A DNA stretch of 26,006 nucleotides from JBGOUV01 sp041477815. GTDB lineage: Bacteria; Acidobacteriota; Terriglobia; Bryobacterales; JACQDG01. The notes below the pieces were generated by a model. That model made no database searches. It saw nothing but the letters and a program-made list of their open reading frames with translations, and was not told where the DNA came from. Shown one piece after another: positions 15,816 through 23,611 of this stretch. The stretch covers positions 1 to 26,006 of the forward strand of contig JBGOUV010000044.1 of NCBI GenBank assembly GCA_041477815.1, written 5' to 3'. The position numbers and the translations under genes were made by a program. The stretch's first letter is position 1; every line of letters begins with the position of its first letter.

Positions 15816-17296
15816 CCGGCGCCGGCCTGTTCGTCCACGAACTCCAACAACGCGGCGTCACTTGGGTCGCCACCCTCTGCGGCCACGGCCTGGACCCCCT
15901 CTACGCCGCCTGCCGCCAAGCCGGCCTGCGCCTGGTCGACAGCCGCAATGAGCAAGCCGCTTCCTACATGGGCGACGCCTGCGGCCGCCTCACCCGGCGT
16001 CCCGGCGTGGTGTTCGCCTCGAGCGGCGTGGCCCACGTCAATGCCCTCACCGGCCTGACCAATGCCTATTTCGACCACGCGCCGCTCCTGGTGGTGTCGG
16101 GGGCCGCGGCCGTCTCCACAATGGGGCGAGGCCATTTTCAGGACCTGGACCAGGTGGCCCTGGCGAAGCCCATCTGCCGATACGCCGCCCTGATCGACGA
16201 CCCCGCCACTATCTCGTCCCACGTCACCAACGCCTTCGCCGCGCGCGGCCCCTCCCACCTGACCTTCCCGATGGACCTCCAACGTGCCGAAGCGGCCCAG
16301 TCGCCCCCCTCGCCATCGTCGCCCCAGTCGTTCCCCCCGGCCCCGTCGCTCCCGCCCTCGTCCCGCCCCCTTCTCGTTGCCGGCAGCGATGTCTTCTACG
16401 CCAACGCCAGCTCTTCCGTGGTTCGTTTCTGCGAGCGATCCTCGGTCCCGGTGGTCGTCCCCATTTGGGACCGCGGCTCCATCGATCACCCGATCCCCCA
16501 CTTCATGGGTGTGATCGGCGCCGCCACCGGCGGCCCCCGCCTCCTCGACGACGCCGACCTGGTCCTCCTTTGCGGCGCGGCCCCCGACTATCGCCTCAAC
16601 TACATCGACGATCCCCGCGTCGTCCGCATCGAACCCCGACACCTTGACTCCCTCAACTTGCCTCCTACACCCGACTGGCTGGCGGAATGCCAACGGCGCC
16701 GCGACGAGTTTCGCGTCCAGTTTGAAGAGTCTGCTCTTCATCCCTCCCCCGGCCTGCACTCTCTGGACATTATCGCCGCCCTTCGCGAGGTCCTGACCGA
16801 CGACCCCGTCCTGCTGATCGACGGCGGCAGCATCGGCCAGTGGTGCCACCAGCTTCTCTGCGACCGCTACCCCGGTCACTGGCTGACGTGCGGCCCGAGC
16901 GGCGCCGTCGGCTGGGGCCTTCCCGGCGCCATGGCCGCCCGACTGTGCTACCCCGACCGCCCCGTGATCCTGGTGTCCGGCGACGGCGCCTTCACCTTCA
17001 CCCCCGCCGAGCTCGAATGCGCCGCCCGCCAGCGTCTGCCCTTCGTCGCCCTGGTTGCCGACGACCAAGCCTGGGGCATCACCCAACTCGGCCACAAGCG
17101 CCAGTACGGCGAGGCCATCTCGAGCAACCTCGGTCCCATCGACTTCGGCCTGCTGGCCCAATCTCTAGGCTGCCACGGCCTCCGCATCACCGAGGCTTCC
17201 CGGATCGCCCCTGAAATCCGCCGCGCGTATGACCGCGACCGTCCTACCGTCCTGCACATCCCGATACCGGGAGGCAACGAATGGAGCACCGCATGA
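15812..17296 (+). CDS. Thiamine-diphosphate-dependent enzyme of the acetolactate synthase / benzoylformate decarboxylase type
   Basis: A 494-aa cytosolic protein with the three domains of ALS-type enzymes. The N-terminal Pyr domain has the cofactor-activating Glu in DSRNEQAASYMGDA. The central domain starts around residue 187, and the C-terminal PP domain has GDG at 390-392 (SGDGAFTFTPAELECA). The second ligand position, normally Asn 27 residues after the Asp of GDG, is Asp418 in VADDQAWG. Between the first two domains is an unusual Pro/Ser-rich linker (residues 164-186). At 494 aa it is shorter than typical ALS (about 570). No small regulatory subunit is adjacent, so it is unlikely to be biosynthetic IlvB. 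It is coupled by ATGA overlaps to the membrane protein before it and the amidohydrolase after it. The substrate is unknown, probably a 2-keto or 2-hydroxy acid. Confidence 0.85.
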   Translation: MTGAGLFVHELQQRGVTWVATLCGHGLDPLYAACRQAGLRLVDSRNEQAASYMGDACGRLTRRPGVVFASSGVAHVNALTGLTNAYFDHAPLLVVSGAAAVSTMGRGHFQDLDQVALAKPICRYAALIDDPATISSHVTNAFAARGPSHLTFPMDLQRAEAAQSPPSPSSPQSFPPAPSLPPSSRPLLVAGSDVFYANASSSVVRFCERSSVPVVVPIWDRGSIDHPIPHFMGVIGAATGGPRLLDDADLVLLCGAAPDYRLNYIDDPRVVRIEPRHLDSLNLPPTPDWLAECQRRRDEFRVQFEESALHPSPGLHSLDIIAALREVLTDDPVLLIDGGSIGQWCHQLLCDRYPGHWLTCGPSGAVGWGLPGAMAARLCYPDRPVILVSGDGAFTFTPAELECAARQRLPFVALVADDQAWGITQLGHKRQYGEAISSNLGPIDFGLLAQSLGCHGLRITEASRIAPEIRRAYDRDRPTVLHIPIPGGNEWSTA

Positions 17297-18921
17297 ACCG
17301 CCGCAACTTTCTATTGGCCCTCGCCCCCCTTCCACGCACCGAGCCCGACCTGATCCTCCACAATGCCAACATCTTCACCGTCGACGCCGCACAACCCCGC
17401 GCCCAGGCCGTGGCCATCGCGGCCGGGCGCTTCCTGGCCGTTGGGTCGAGCGAGGACGTCCGCAACCTCTCGACGGCCCGGACCCGCCAGGTCAACCTGG
17501 AGGGCAAGACGGTGGTTCCCGGCTTCATCGACGCCCACACCCATCCCGCCTCCTCCGGCCGCCGCCACCTCCGCGAGGTCGACTGCGACCTCCGTTCCAT
17601 TAAGGAGATCCAGGAGGCCATCCGCCGCCGGGCCGCCGAGCTGCCCCGCGGCCAGTGGGTGGTGGGCTTCAAGTACGACGACACCAAGACCGTCGAAGGC
17701 CGCCCGCTGAATCTCCGCGACCTGGACGCCGCCGCCCCCAACCACCCGGTCTACATCAACCATCGCGGCGGGCACGGGTCCTACGTCAATTCCCTCGCCC
17801 TCCAGAAGGCCGACGTCAACGAGAAGACGCCCAATCCCCCCGGCGGCGAGTTCTTCCGCGACGCCGCGGGCAAGCTCACCGGCCTGGCCCGCGAGCGCGC
17901 CACCGCTCCCTTCCGGCGCCTGCTCCCCTCCCGCTTCACCCGCGACGACTACCGCGAAGGCGTGAAGCTCATCGCCAAGATGATGACCCGCACCGGCGTT
18001 ACCTCGGTGAACGACACAGGTGGCAGTCCCGAGGACCTCCAGGCCTACCAGGACGCTCGCGACTCGGGCGACCTGCTGTTCCGCGTCTACTGCCTGATCG
18101 GCTACGCCGGCCTGGACCGCATGATCGCCGCCGGCGTCCGTACCGGCCTCGGCGACGAGTCGGTGCGGGTGGGCGCCGTCAAGCTGATGCAGGACGGGTC
18201 GATCTCGGAACGCACGGCGCGCCTGTCGAAACCCTACATCGGCCGCCCCCACGACTACGGCATCCTGGTCACTGAAGAAAAGGACCTCTACGAGCAGGCC
18301 CGCAAGGCCCACGCGGCCGGCTGGCAGATCGGCACCCATACCAACGGCGACTATGCCATCGACATGACCCTCCGCGTCTACGAGCGTCTCCAAAAGGAAA
18401 TGCCCCGCCCCGACCCCCGCTTCCGCCTGGAGCACTGCACGGTCGTCAACCCCGACCTGGTCCGCCGCATCAAAGCGCTCGGCGCGATTCCGAATCCCTT
18501 CTCCACCTATGTCTACTACCACGGTGAGAAGATGGGCGATTACGGACCCGAGCGCCTGGAGTGGATGTTCGCCGTCCGCAGCTTCCTTGACGCCGGCGTT
18601 CGCGTCACCCAAGCCTCCGACTATCCCCCCGGTCCCTTCGAGCCGATGATGGCCCTGCAATCCCAGGTCACCCGCACAGACAGCAAGGGTACGGTGTGGG
18701 GCCCGAGCCAGCGCGTCACCGTGGAAGAGGCCCTCCGCGTAGGCACCCTCCACGGCGCCTACGCGTCGTATGAGGAGAACCTGAAGGGTTCGATTGCAGC
18801 CGGCAAGCTGGCCGACCTGGTCGTCCTGGGCCGCGACCCCCTGAAGACCCCGCCTCTGGAGCTGATCAAGATCCCCATCGAGCGGACGATGACCGGGGGG
18901 CGGTGGGTGTGGGAGGCGTGA
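17293..18921 (+). CDS. Tat-exported amidohydrolase, YtcJ-like (Amidohydro_3)
   Basis: A 542-aa metal-dependent hydrolase. The ATG at 17293 (ATGA overlap with the preceding stop) gives MNRRNFLLALAPLP, a Tat leader; an earlier in-frame ATG at 17281 adds only four residues. The family signature runs from DLILHNANIFTVD through the metal-binding FIDAHTHPASSG. NHRGGHGSYVNS follows, then the metal-binding GTHTNGDYAID and the RLEHCTVV strand. The end ADLVVLGRDPL is typical of imidazolonepropionase/YtcJ-like proteins. It probably works in the periplasm on an N-acyl or cyclic amide compound; the substrate is unknown. It is the last gene of the operon starting at 13938. Confidence 0.92.
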   Translation: MNRRNFLLALAPLPRTEPDLILHNANIFTVDAAQPRAQAVAIAAGRFLAVGSSEDVRNLSTARTRQVNLEGKTVVPGFIDAHTHPASSGRRHLREVDCDLRSIKEIQEAIRRRAAELPRGQWVVGFKYDDTKTVEGRPLNLRDLDAAAPNHPVYINHRGGHGSYVNSLALQKADVNEKTPNPPGGEFFRDAAGKLTGLARERATAPFRRLLPSRFTRDDYREGVKLIAKMMTRTGVTSVNDTGGSPEDLQAYQDARDSGDLLFRVYCLIGYAGLDRMIAAGVRTGLGDESVRVGAVKLMQDGSISERTARLSKPYIGRPHDYGILVTEEKDLYEQARKAHAAGWQIGTHTNGDYAIDMTLRVYERLQKEMPRPDPRFRLEHCTVVNPDLVRRIKALGAIPNPFSTYVYYHGEKMGDYGPERLEWMFAVRSFLDAGVRVTQASDYPPGPFEPMMALQSQVTRTDSKGTVWGPSQRVTVEEALRVGTLHGAYASYEENLKGSIAAGKLADLVVLGRDPLKTPPLELIKIPIERTMTGGRWVWEA

Positions 18922-18942
18922 TAGACTCTCGACGAGAGCCGC

Positions 18943-18950
18943 GGGAGGAA
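18943..18950 (+). promoter_or_regulatory. Strong ribosome binding site GGGAGGAA
   Basis: GGGAGGAA lies with its GGAGG core five bases before the ATG at 18954. This site decides the start, because the frame is open further upstream but the following residues form a clean signal peptide. A TAGACT at 18922-18927 is a possible -10 box. Confidence 0.65.
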
Positions 18951-18953
18951 GTC

Positions 18954-20348
18954 ATGAAGATTCTGCGCTTGATTCTCGCGCTTGCCTTTCTGGCCAGCGC
19001 TCAGGAGCCTCTGACCAACGACTCGATAATCAAGATGGTCAAAGGCGGGCTCGGAGAGGGTCTCATCCTCACCATGATCCAAAATCAACCGGGCCGATAT
19101 TCCTTGAGTCCGGATGACCTCCTGAAACTAAAGCAGCAAGGCGTGTCTGAGAAAGTGCTCCAGGCGATGGTGAACAAGGGCGCGGCAAGTGGCGCTTCGG
19201 CCGGGGAGGCTATCCAGCAGTCTCTTCAGAAACGAGAAGAGTCCGCCGACCGGGCGCAACGGAAGATACAGGAGGCGCTGGGCGGCTCGGGCGCCTCCGC
19301 TGCGCCGGCGCGGAACAACACTTTCTTTGTGGTTTGGCGCGACCCGCGGGAAAACGCGTTCCAGGTAGGCGTGCCGCAGGGATGGCAGGTTTCCGGCGGA
19401 CTCGAACGCCCCTCCCAAATTGAGCCGCACGCCGTCATACGAGCCCAGTCTCCCGACGGAAAGGTTCGGGTTTTCTACGACGATCCCGAAGTGCACCCGC
19501 GCCAGGTTCCGGACCAGATGACGCAGTTCGCGGGAATGCGCGAGGGACAGACGATCCAAGGGGCGTGGGGCGGTCCCGTTCTGCTGGCGCGCTACTTGAC
19601 GGGAACTCGATTTGCTCAACAGTACATCTCGGCGAAACTGTGCCGGCAGCCCGTCATCACCGAGGCTCTGGACCTGCGAGAGGCGACGGAGCAGATGAAC
19701 GCCACCATCAGGCCCTTTGCGGCGCAGCAAAGAATGGCCTCCCAGGCCAGCATCGGAGAAGCTACTTTTCGCTGTGGCAGCTCCGTCGGATACGTGATGG
19801 CGAACACGCTGTATGTGAAACCTGCGGTGGGGCCCGGCGTGGTGGGGTGGTTCGTGTATCAACTGGGAGGCTTTGAGGTCTCCGATCCGCAACAGGCCGG
19901 GCTGGCCTTCTATGTTCTGAACACGATGCTCGAAACGCTCCAGATGAATCCACAATGGGAAGCTCGGATGGCGCAGGAGTTGAAGGACGTGACGGGAGCG
20001 GTCACTCAGATGCAGCATGCCATGTCGCAGAGCATCGCCCAGTACGGACAACGCCAGGCGGCAGCCGCCTCGGCGGGAGGATTCAATCACCCCAACAGCG
20101 GCCAATTGCCAACCGACCTGCGCAAGAAGTGGGCCAGCGAAGACGTGAGCCGCCAAAAGTTCAGTGACGCGACCATGGGCCAGAAGTGGATGCATTCTTC
20201 CAGCGGCGCGAACGTGAGAGTGGATGGTTCGGTCACCAACTGGTACAGAAATTACAGCGGCGACGTGGTCGCCGGTCCGGAGGGCGGCGGTCCGCCCCCG
20301 GGCAGCCAGGGACAATATGAGAGGCTGCAACCGGGCTGGCAGCCTTAG
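18954..20348 (+). CDS. Secreted protein of unknown function with an acidobacterial-type N-terminal module
   Basis: A 464-aa protein with signal peptide at residues 1-19 (MKILRLILALAFLASAQ). Residues about 22-78 form a helical module (PLTNDSIIKMVKGGLGEGLI, then LSPDDLLKLKQQGVSEKVLQAM). As I recall, this LTN..I..MV..GL pattern recurs at the start of many exported acidobacterial proteins. A charged helical linker with QKREESADRAQRKIQEAL follows, then a beta-rich domain beginning FFVVWRDPRENAFQVGVPQGWQV, like membrane-surface domains that test for protein-lipid interaction. The C-terminus is Gly/Pro/Gln-rich. I do not recognise a function. It lies 32 bases after the amidohydrolase gene and converges on the subunit-3-like gene, with stop codons overlapping at 20345-20348. 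Confidence 0.75.
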   Translation: MKILRLILALAFLASAQEPLTNDSIIKMVKGGLGEGLILTMIQNQPGRYSLSPDDLLKLKQQGVSEKVLQAMVNKGAASGASAGEAIQQSLQKREESADRAQRKIQEALGGSGASAAPARNNTFFVVWRDPRENAFQVGVPQGWQVSGGLERPSQIEPHAVIRAQSPDGKVRVFYDDPEVHPRQVPDQMTQFAGMREGQTIQGAWGGPVLLARYLTGTRFAQQYISAKLCRQPVITEALDLREATEQMNATIRPFAAQQRMASQASIGEATFRCGSSVGYVMANTLYVKPAVGPGVVGWFVYQLGGFEVSDPQQAGLAFYVLNTMLETLQMNPQWEARMAQELKDVTGAVTQMQHAMSQSIAQYGQRQAAAASAGGFNHPNSGQLPTDLRKKWASEDVSRQKFSDATMGQKWMHSSSGANVRVDGSVTNWYRNYSGDVVAGPEGGGPPPGSQGQYERLQPGWQP

Positions 20349-20914
20349 GCGGGCGACTTCTCCAGGAGTTTCCGGGTGACATCCTCCGGACACCCGCCAA
20401 ACTCCGCCACCGCTGTATTGCCCACGTATCCCAAATCGTCCACGCCCATCTTGCTGGAGTAGAACGCATCCACCGTCCACCCCCGCATCAGAGCGAAGAA
20501 CCGGACGCCCGGACCCAAATCCGAGGGGGCTTTCTCACGCCAGGCTATCCGGTCGAGCATCTCTTTCTGCTGCGCCGCCGTACACTCCCGAAAGGCCTTT
20601 CCATGCCGCCCCTGCATCTCGCGATCCAGCCACGCGAGGCCCCCGGTAAACTCCGCCTGCAGTTTCTTGTCGTCCGCCGCCATCACGTCGATGAACTCCG
20701 CCGTCCCCGCCGCCCTCCCTCCGCCCGACTTCTCATCCGGCGGAATAATCAGATCGGACAACACCTGCAGCGTCTTGAACTCCGGCTCGCCAAAGAACCG
20801 CCTCTTATACGGCCCCGCCGCCTTCGACGCCGCCTGATGTGCCGGATGCGACTGGGCCGCCGCTAGCGGCGTCATGGCGATCTGTACCAATACCTCCCGC
20901 CGTGTAGTATCCAT
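20345..20914 (-). CDS. Gluconate 2-dehydrogenase subunit 3-like protein, Tat leader
   Basis: A 189-aa protein with a Tat leader (MDTTRREVLVQIAMTPLAAAQS) followed by the subunit-3 fold: FKTLQVLSDLIIPPDEKSGG, a GTAEFIDVMAADD block, FTGGLAWLDREMQGRHGKAF and FFALMRGWTVDAFYSSKMG. In gluconate dehydrogenase complexes this small subunit is the Tat-exported chaperone-like partner of the FAD-binding GMC subunit. The GMC subunit here has no leader of its own, so this protein likely carries it out in folded form. The ATG at 20914 overlaps the GMC stop by one base (TGATG), with AAGGAAA upstream. A GTG three bases earlier is possible. The cytochrome c subunit found in the classical complex is missing from the neighbourhood. 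Confidence 0.9.
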   Translation of the reverse strand: MDTTRREVLVQIAMTPLAAAQSHPAHQAASKAAGPYKRRFFGEPEFKTLQVLSDLIIPPDEKSGGGRAAGTAEFIDVMAADDKKLQAEFTGGLAWLDREMQGRHGKAFRECTAAQQKEMLDRIAWREKAPSDLGPGVRFFALMRGWTVDAFYSSKMGVDDLGYVGNTAVAEFGGCPEDVTRKLLEKSPA

Positions 20915-22623
20915 CACAGGTTTCCTTTCTTAGCCTGGTCCAGGAGATACTCGGAAGCTCTCCACGACAGCGCCAAAATGGTCAGCGTCGGGTTCTTGTC
21001 CGGGTTGCTCACGAGCACGCCGCCATCCACCACAAACAGGTTCTTCACCTCGTGCGCCTGGCAATACTGGTTCAGCACCGCAGTCTTGGCATCCTCGCCC
21101 ATCCGCGTGGTCCCCACCTCGTGGATAATCGACCCCGGCGGATTGATGCGGTCACCGCGCGCGAAATCGTGTCCGTCGCCCGCACGCCCCGGACCCGACC
21201 GTGGCGACGGGTTCACACGTCCGCCCATCGTCGTGATGATCTCCTCGAACGTCTGTTTCATATGCCGGGCCATGTTCAGCTCCGGCTCCCCCCACTGCCA
21301 GTGGAACCGCAGCACCGGGATTCCGAAGCGGTCCACTACGGTCGGATCGATCTCGCAATAGCACTTCTCGTTGGGTATCATCTCCCCGCGTCCGGAGAAC
21401 CCCACGCGAATTCCGTACTCGCCCCGCAGGGCGCGCTTCAGCTCCAGGCCGTAGCCCTGCCTCCGCGCGGCCGCTCCCCGAAACATCCCCACCGACGGCA
21501 TCCCCGGACCCCCGCCAAACTCGATGTGATAACCGCGGGGAAAATCCTTCGGCTGGCGGTCCTTCTCATACAGCCACCAGGGGCAGTAGAGGTGCATCCC
21601 GCCGACGCCGTCGTGGTTGTGCGGGGGCAGTCCCGCCAACTGCGGCAGGGTCCCGCCGACGCTCACCCCCACCGTATCGGTCAGATGCCGGCCCACCGCC
21701 CCACTACCGTTGGCCAGGCCGTTGGGGGAGCGCCGCGATTTGGAGTTCAGCAGCAGGCGGGCCGACTCGCAGGCGCTCGCCGCCACCACCACGGCCCGGC
21801 ACCGCACCTGCCGCTCATGCCGCGTATTGGTATCCACATAGGAGACCGCCACAGCCTTCCCGTCGGCGTTGGTGACCACCTCGCGAGCCATGGCGTGGGT
21901 GAGCATGGTCAGGCGCCCCGTCTTCATCGCCGGCGCCAGACACACCTGCGTCGACGAGAAGAACGACCCGCCGATGCACCCCCTCCCGCACTGCCCGCAG
22001 TAGTGACACGCCGGCCGCCCGTTCAGCGCTTTCGTGAGAATCGCGAGCCGCGCCGGGATGCAGGCGATCCGCAGCTTGTCGCACGTCCGCTTGACCAGCG
22101 CCTCCACGCAGCGCGGCTGGGGCGGCGGCTGGAAGATCCCGTCCGGCGCCGAGGGGATTCCTTCCCTGGTGCCGAATACGCCGATGAACCGCTCCACCTT
22201 GTCGTAGTAGGGGGCGACGTCCTGATAGGTGATCGGCCAGTCGGTGCCATAACCGTCGGAGGAGCGCGGCTTGAAGTCGTAGGGGGCGAACCGCAGGGAG
22301 ATGCGGCCCCAGTGGTTGGTGCGGCCGCCCACCGTGCGGGCCCGGAACCAGACGAACTCCGACCCCTCGGCTACCGTGTACGGCTCGCCGTCGATCTCGG
22401 TGAAGTTGTTGGGGGCGCCGAAGTTGGCCCGTCCGGGGGGGAGCTTGAGGCCGCGGTGCTCGAACTCCCACGGCCACTTGTGCTCGTAGAAGTCCTTCTC
22501 GGGGTTGATCGGGCCTCCGGCCTCCAGCACGCACACCCTCAGCCCGCCCTCCGCCAGGACCTTTGCCGCCATCCCGCCGCCGGCCCCTGAGCCGACTACT
22601 ACTACGTCGTAAGCGTCCGGCAT
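20914..22623 (-). CDS. GMC-family FAD-dependent dehydrogenase (gluconate 2-dehydrogenase large-subunit type)
   Basis: A 569-aa flavoprotein oxidising an alcohol or sugar. The N-terminal dinucleotide-binding loop is VVVVGSGAGGGMAAKVLAEG, ending in VCVLEAGG. A cysteine cluster (CHYCGQCGRGCIGG) follows; such clusters occur in this subfamily and may be structural. The C-terminal GMC block reads HEVGTTRMGEDAKT with the catalytic His, then LFVVDGGVLVSNPDKNPTL with the catalytic Asn region. There is no signal peptide. It is the upstream partner of the Tat-leader subunit 3, with which it overlaps, so export by hitchhiking is likely. The ATG at 22623 is preceded by GAGGA. The substrate is not determined by sequence; gluconate, glucoside or another polyol are possible. 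Confidence 0.92.
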   Translation of the reverse strand: MPDAYDVVVVGSGAGGGMAAKVLAEGGLRVCVLEAGGPINPEKDFYEHKWPWEFEHRGLKLPPGRANFGAPNNFTEIDGEPYTVAEGSEFVWFRARTVGGRTNHWGRISLRFAPYDFKPRSSDGYGTDWPITYQDVAPYYDKVERFIGVFGTREGIPSAPDGIFQPPPQPRCVEALVKRTCDKLRIACIPARLAILTKALNGRPACHYCGQCGRGCIGGSFFSSTQVCLAPAMKTGRLTMLTHAMAREVVTNADGKAVAVSYVDTNTRHERQVRCRAVVVAASACESARLLLNSKSRRSPNGLANGSGAVGRHLTDTVGVSVGGTLPQLAGLPPHNHDGVGGMHLYCPWWLYEKDRQPKDFPRGYHIEFGGGPGMPSVGMFRGAAARRQGYGLELKRALRGEYGIRVGFSGRGEMIPNEKCYCEIDPTVVDRFGIPVLRFHWQWGEPELNMARHMKQTFEEIITTMGGRVNPSPRSGPGRAGDGHDFARGDRINPPGSIIHEVGTTRMGEDAKTAVLNQYCQAHEVKNLFVVDGGVLVSNPDKNPTLTILALSWRASEYLLDQAKKGNL

Positions 22624-22671
22624 TGCTGTCCTCTTCCCGGCAACCGCCCCACTGCAAATGTGGGTGCACCA

Positions 22672-22709
22672 AGCCGGCCAGGGGGCCGGCTGCGGCCCAG
22701 GGGGGCCGC
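22672..22709. repeat. Two adjacent perfect GC hairpins with the same AGGG loop
   Basis: Hairpin 1 (22672-22691) has arms AGCCGGCC/GGCCGGCT of 8 bp and loop AGGG. Hairpin 2 (22692-22709) has arms GCGGCCC/GGGCCGC of 7 bp and loop AGGG. They abut exactly. They lie between the FAH-family stop (22745) and the GMC start (22623), both genes being on the minus strand. They could terminate or attenuate transcription, block RNases, or be a REP-like repeat. There is no T-tract on either side. Confidence 0.7.
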
Positions 22710-22744
22710 CCCACGCTATCCTCCTTCGTTACGGTTACGGCTCG

Positions 22745-23572
22745 TTAGGCGCTTGCCACTTTGTTGCGTAAGATCCCGATTCCCTCGATCTCCACTTCCA
22801 CCACGTCGCCCGGCTTCATGGCGCTGGTCGCCCCCGGAGTCCCGGTGTAGATCACGTCGCCGGCCTCCAGTGTGGCGTGCTTCGAGATCCAGCTCACGAT
22901 CTCCGGCACGCCGAACAGCAGGTCGCTGATCACCTGCGTCTGTTTGACCTCTCCGTTCACCCGGGTAGTCAGCCGCGACTTCACAAAATCCAGCCCCACC
23001 GCTATCGATGGTCCCATCGGACCGAACGTGTCGGACCCTTTGGCGCGCCACCATTGCAGGTCGTTCTTCTGCCAGTCGCGCTCGCTGACGTCGTTGCCGC
23101 ACGTCACCCCGAAGACATACTCCGGCGCCTCCTGCACCGACACGTTCTTCGCCCGCTTCCGCATCACCACCACCATCTCGCCCTCGTAGTGGACGTTTTT
23201 CGCCGCCGGCGGGATCACGATGTTCCCCTCCGGCTCGGTCAGGCACGTGATCGGCTTGTAGAAGATCTCCGGGACCTTGGGCGCCGGCCGGTTCCCGATA
23301 TGGCTCTTGTAGTTGAGCCCTACGGCGAACACTTTCGGCGGGTCGCAGGGCCACAAGAGCTTGACCTCCGAAAGCTTCCGCGTCGTCCCCGTCGCTGTAT
23401 ACTTCTCCAACATATTTCCCCGGATCTCCCGGACGCTGTCACCCTCCAGCAATCCATAATGCACCCCGCCCCCGTGCCGGTAGCGTACGAACTTCTTCAC
23501 CCCGCCTCCGCTCTGCGCCGCCGCCACCCCCGCCGCCACCGCTCCCATAAACGCTCTCCGTGTCGTGTCCAT
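22745..23572 (-). CDS. Fumarylacetoacetate hydrolase-family protein with a Tat leader
   Basis: A 275-aa member of the FAH/YcgM family that would cleave C-C bonds in diketo acids, or act as an oxaloacetate-type decarboxylase or tautomerase. The catalytic fold is visible from KVFAVGLNYKSHIGN through NVHYEGEMVVVMRK (metal-binding Glu residues), FGVTCGNDVSERDWQ, and YTGTPGATSAMKPGDVVEVE. It begins MDTTRRAFMGAVAAGVAAAQ, a twin-arginine leader that is unusual for a normally cytosolic family. The ATG at 23572 has a strong GGAGG ribosome site and a TATAAT upstream at 23602-23597 (minus). It is divergent from an exported amidohydrolase. The long open frame further upstream is only antisense shadow of that gene. 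Confidence 0.9.
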   Translation of the reverse strand: MDTTRRAFMGAVAAGVAAAQSGGGVKKFVRYRHGGGVHYGLLEGDSVREIRGNMLEKYTATGTTRKLSEVKLLWPCDPPKVFAVGLNYKSHIGNRPAPKVPEIFYKPITCLTEPEGNIVIPPAAKNVHYEGEMVVVMRKRAKNVSVQEAPEYVFGVTCGNDVSERDWQKNDLQWWRAKGSDTFGPMGPSIAVGLDFVKSRLTTRVNGEVKQTQVISDLLFGVPEIVSWISKHATLEAGDVIYTGTPGATSAMKPGDVVEVEIEGIGILRNKVASA

Positions 23573-23596
23573 AGAACCTCCTCCTCTCCGGCCCCT

Positions 23597-23604
23597 ATTA
23601 TACT
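23597..23604. promoter_or_regulatory. Bidirectional promoter with overlapping -10 boxes
   Basis: The 39-bp gap between the two ATGs contains TATTATACT. Read on minus it gives TATAAT at 23602-23597, 24 bases before the FAH-family ATG. Read on plus it gives TATACT at 23599-23604, seven bases before the amidohydrolase ATG. Overlapping symmetric -10 elements are known to drive transcription both ways. No -35 is obvious for either. Confidence 0.5.
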
Positions 23605-23611
23605 GGGAGCC

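Noticed and set aside
15812..17296. Biosynthetic acetolactate synthase (ilvB)
   Set aside because: It is short, the metal-ligand Asn is Asp, and no ilvN or ilvC lies nearby.
21815..22714. A 299-codon minus frame with a GTG start and a GGAGG site upstream
   Set aside because: The site is well placed, but most of the frame is an alternate reading of the GMC gene, rich in Arg/Gly with no motif. A short leader peptide cannot be excluded.
22877..23611. Upstream extension of the amidohydrolase frame on plus, giving 613 codons
   Set aside because: The added part is antisense to the FAH-family gene; the leader peptide and promoter fix the start at 23612.
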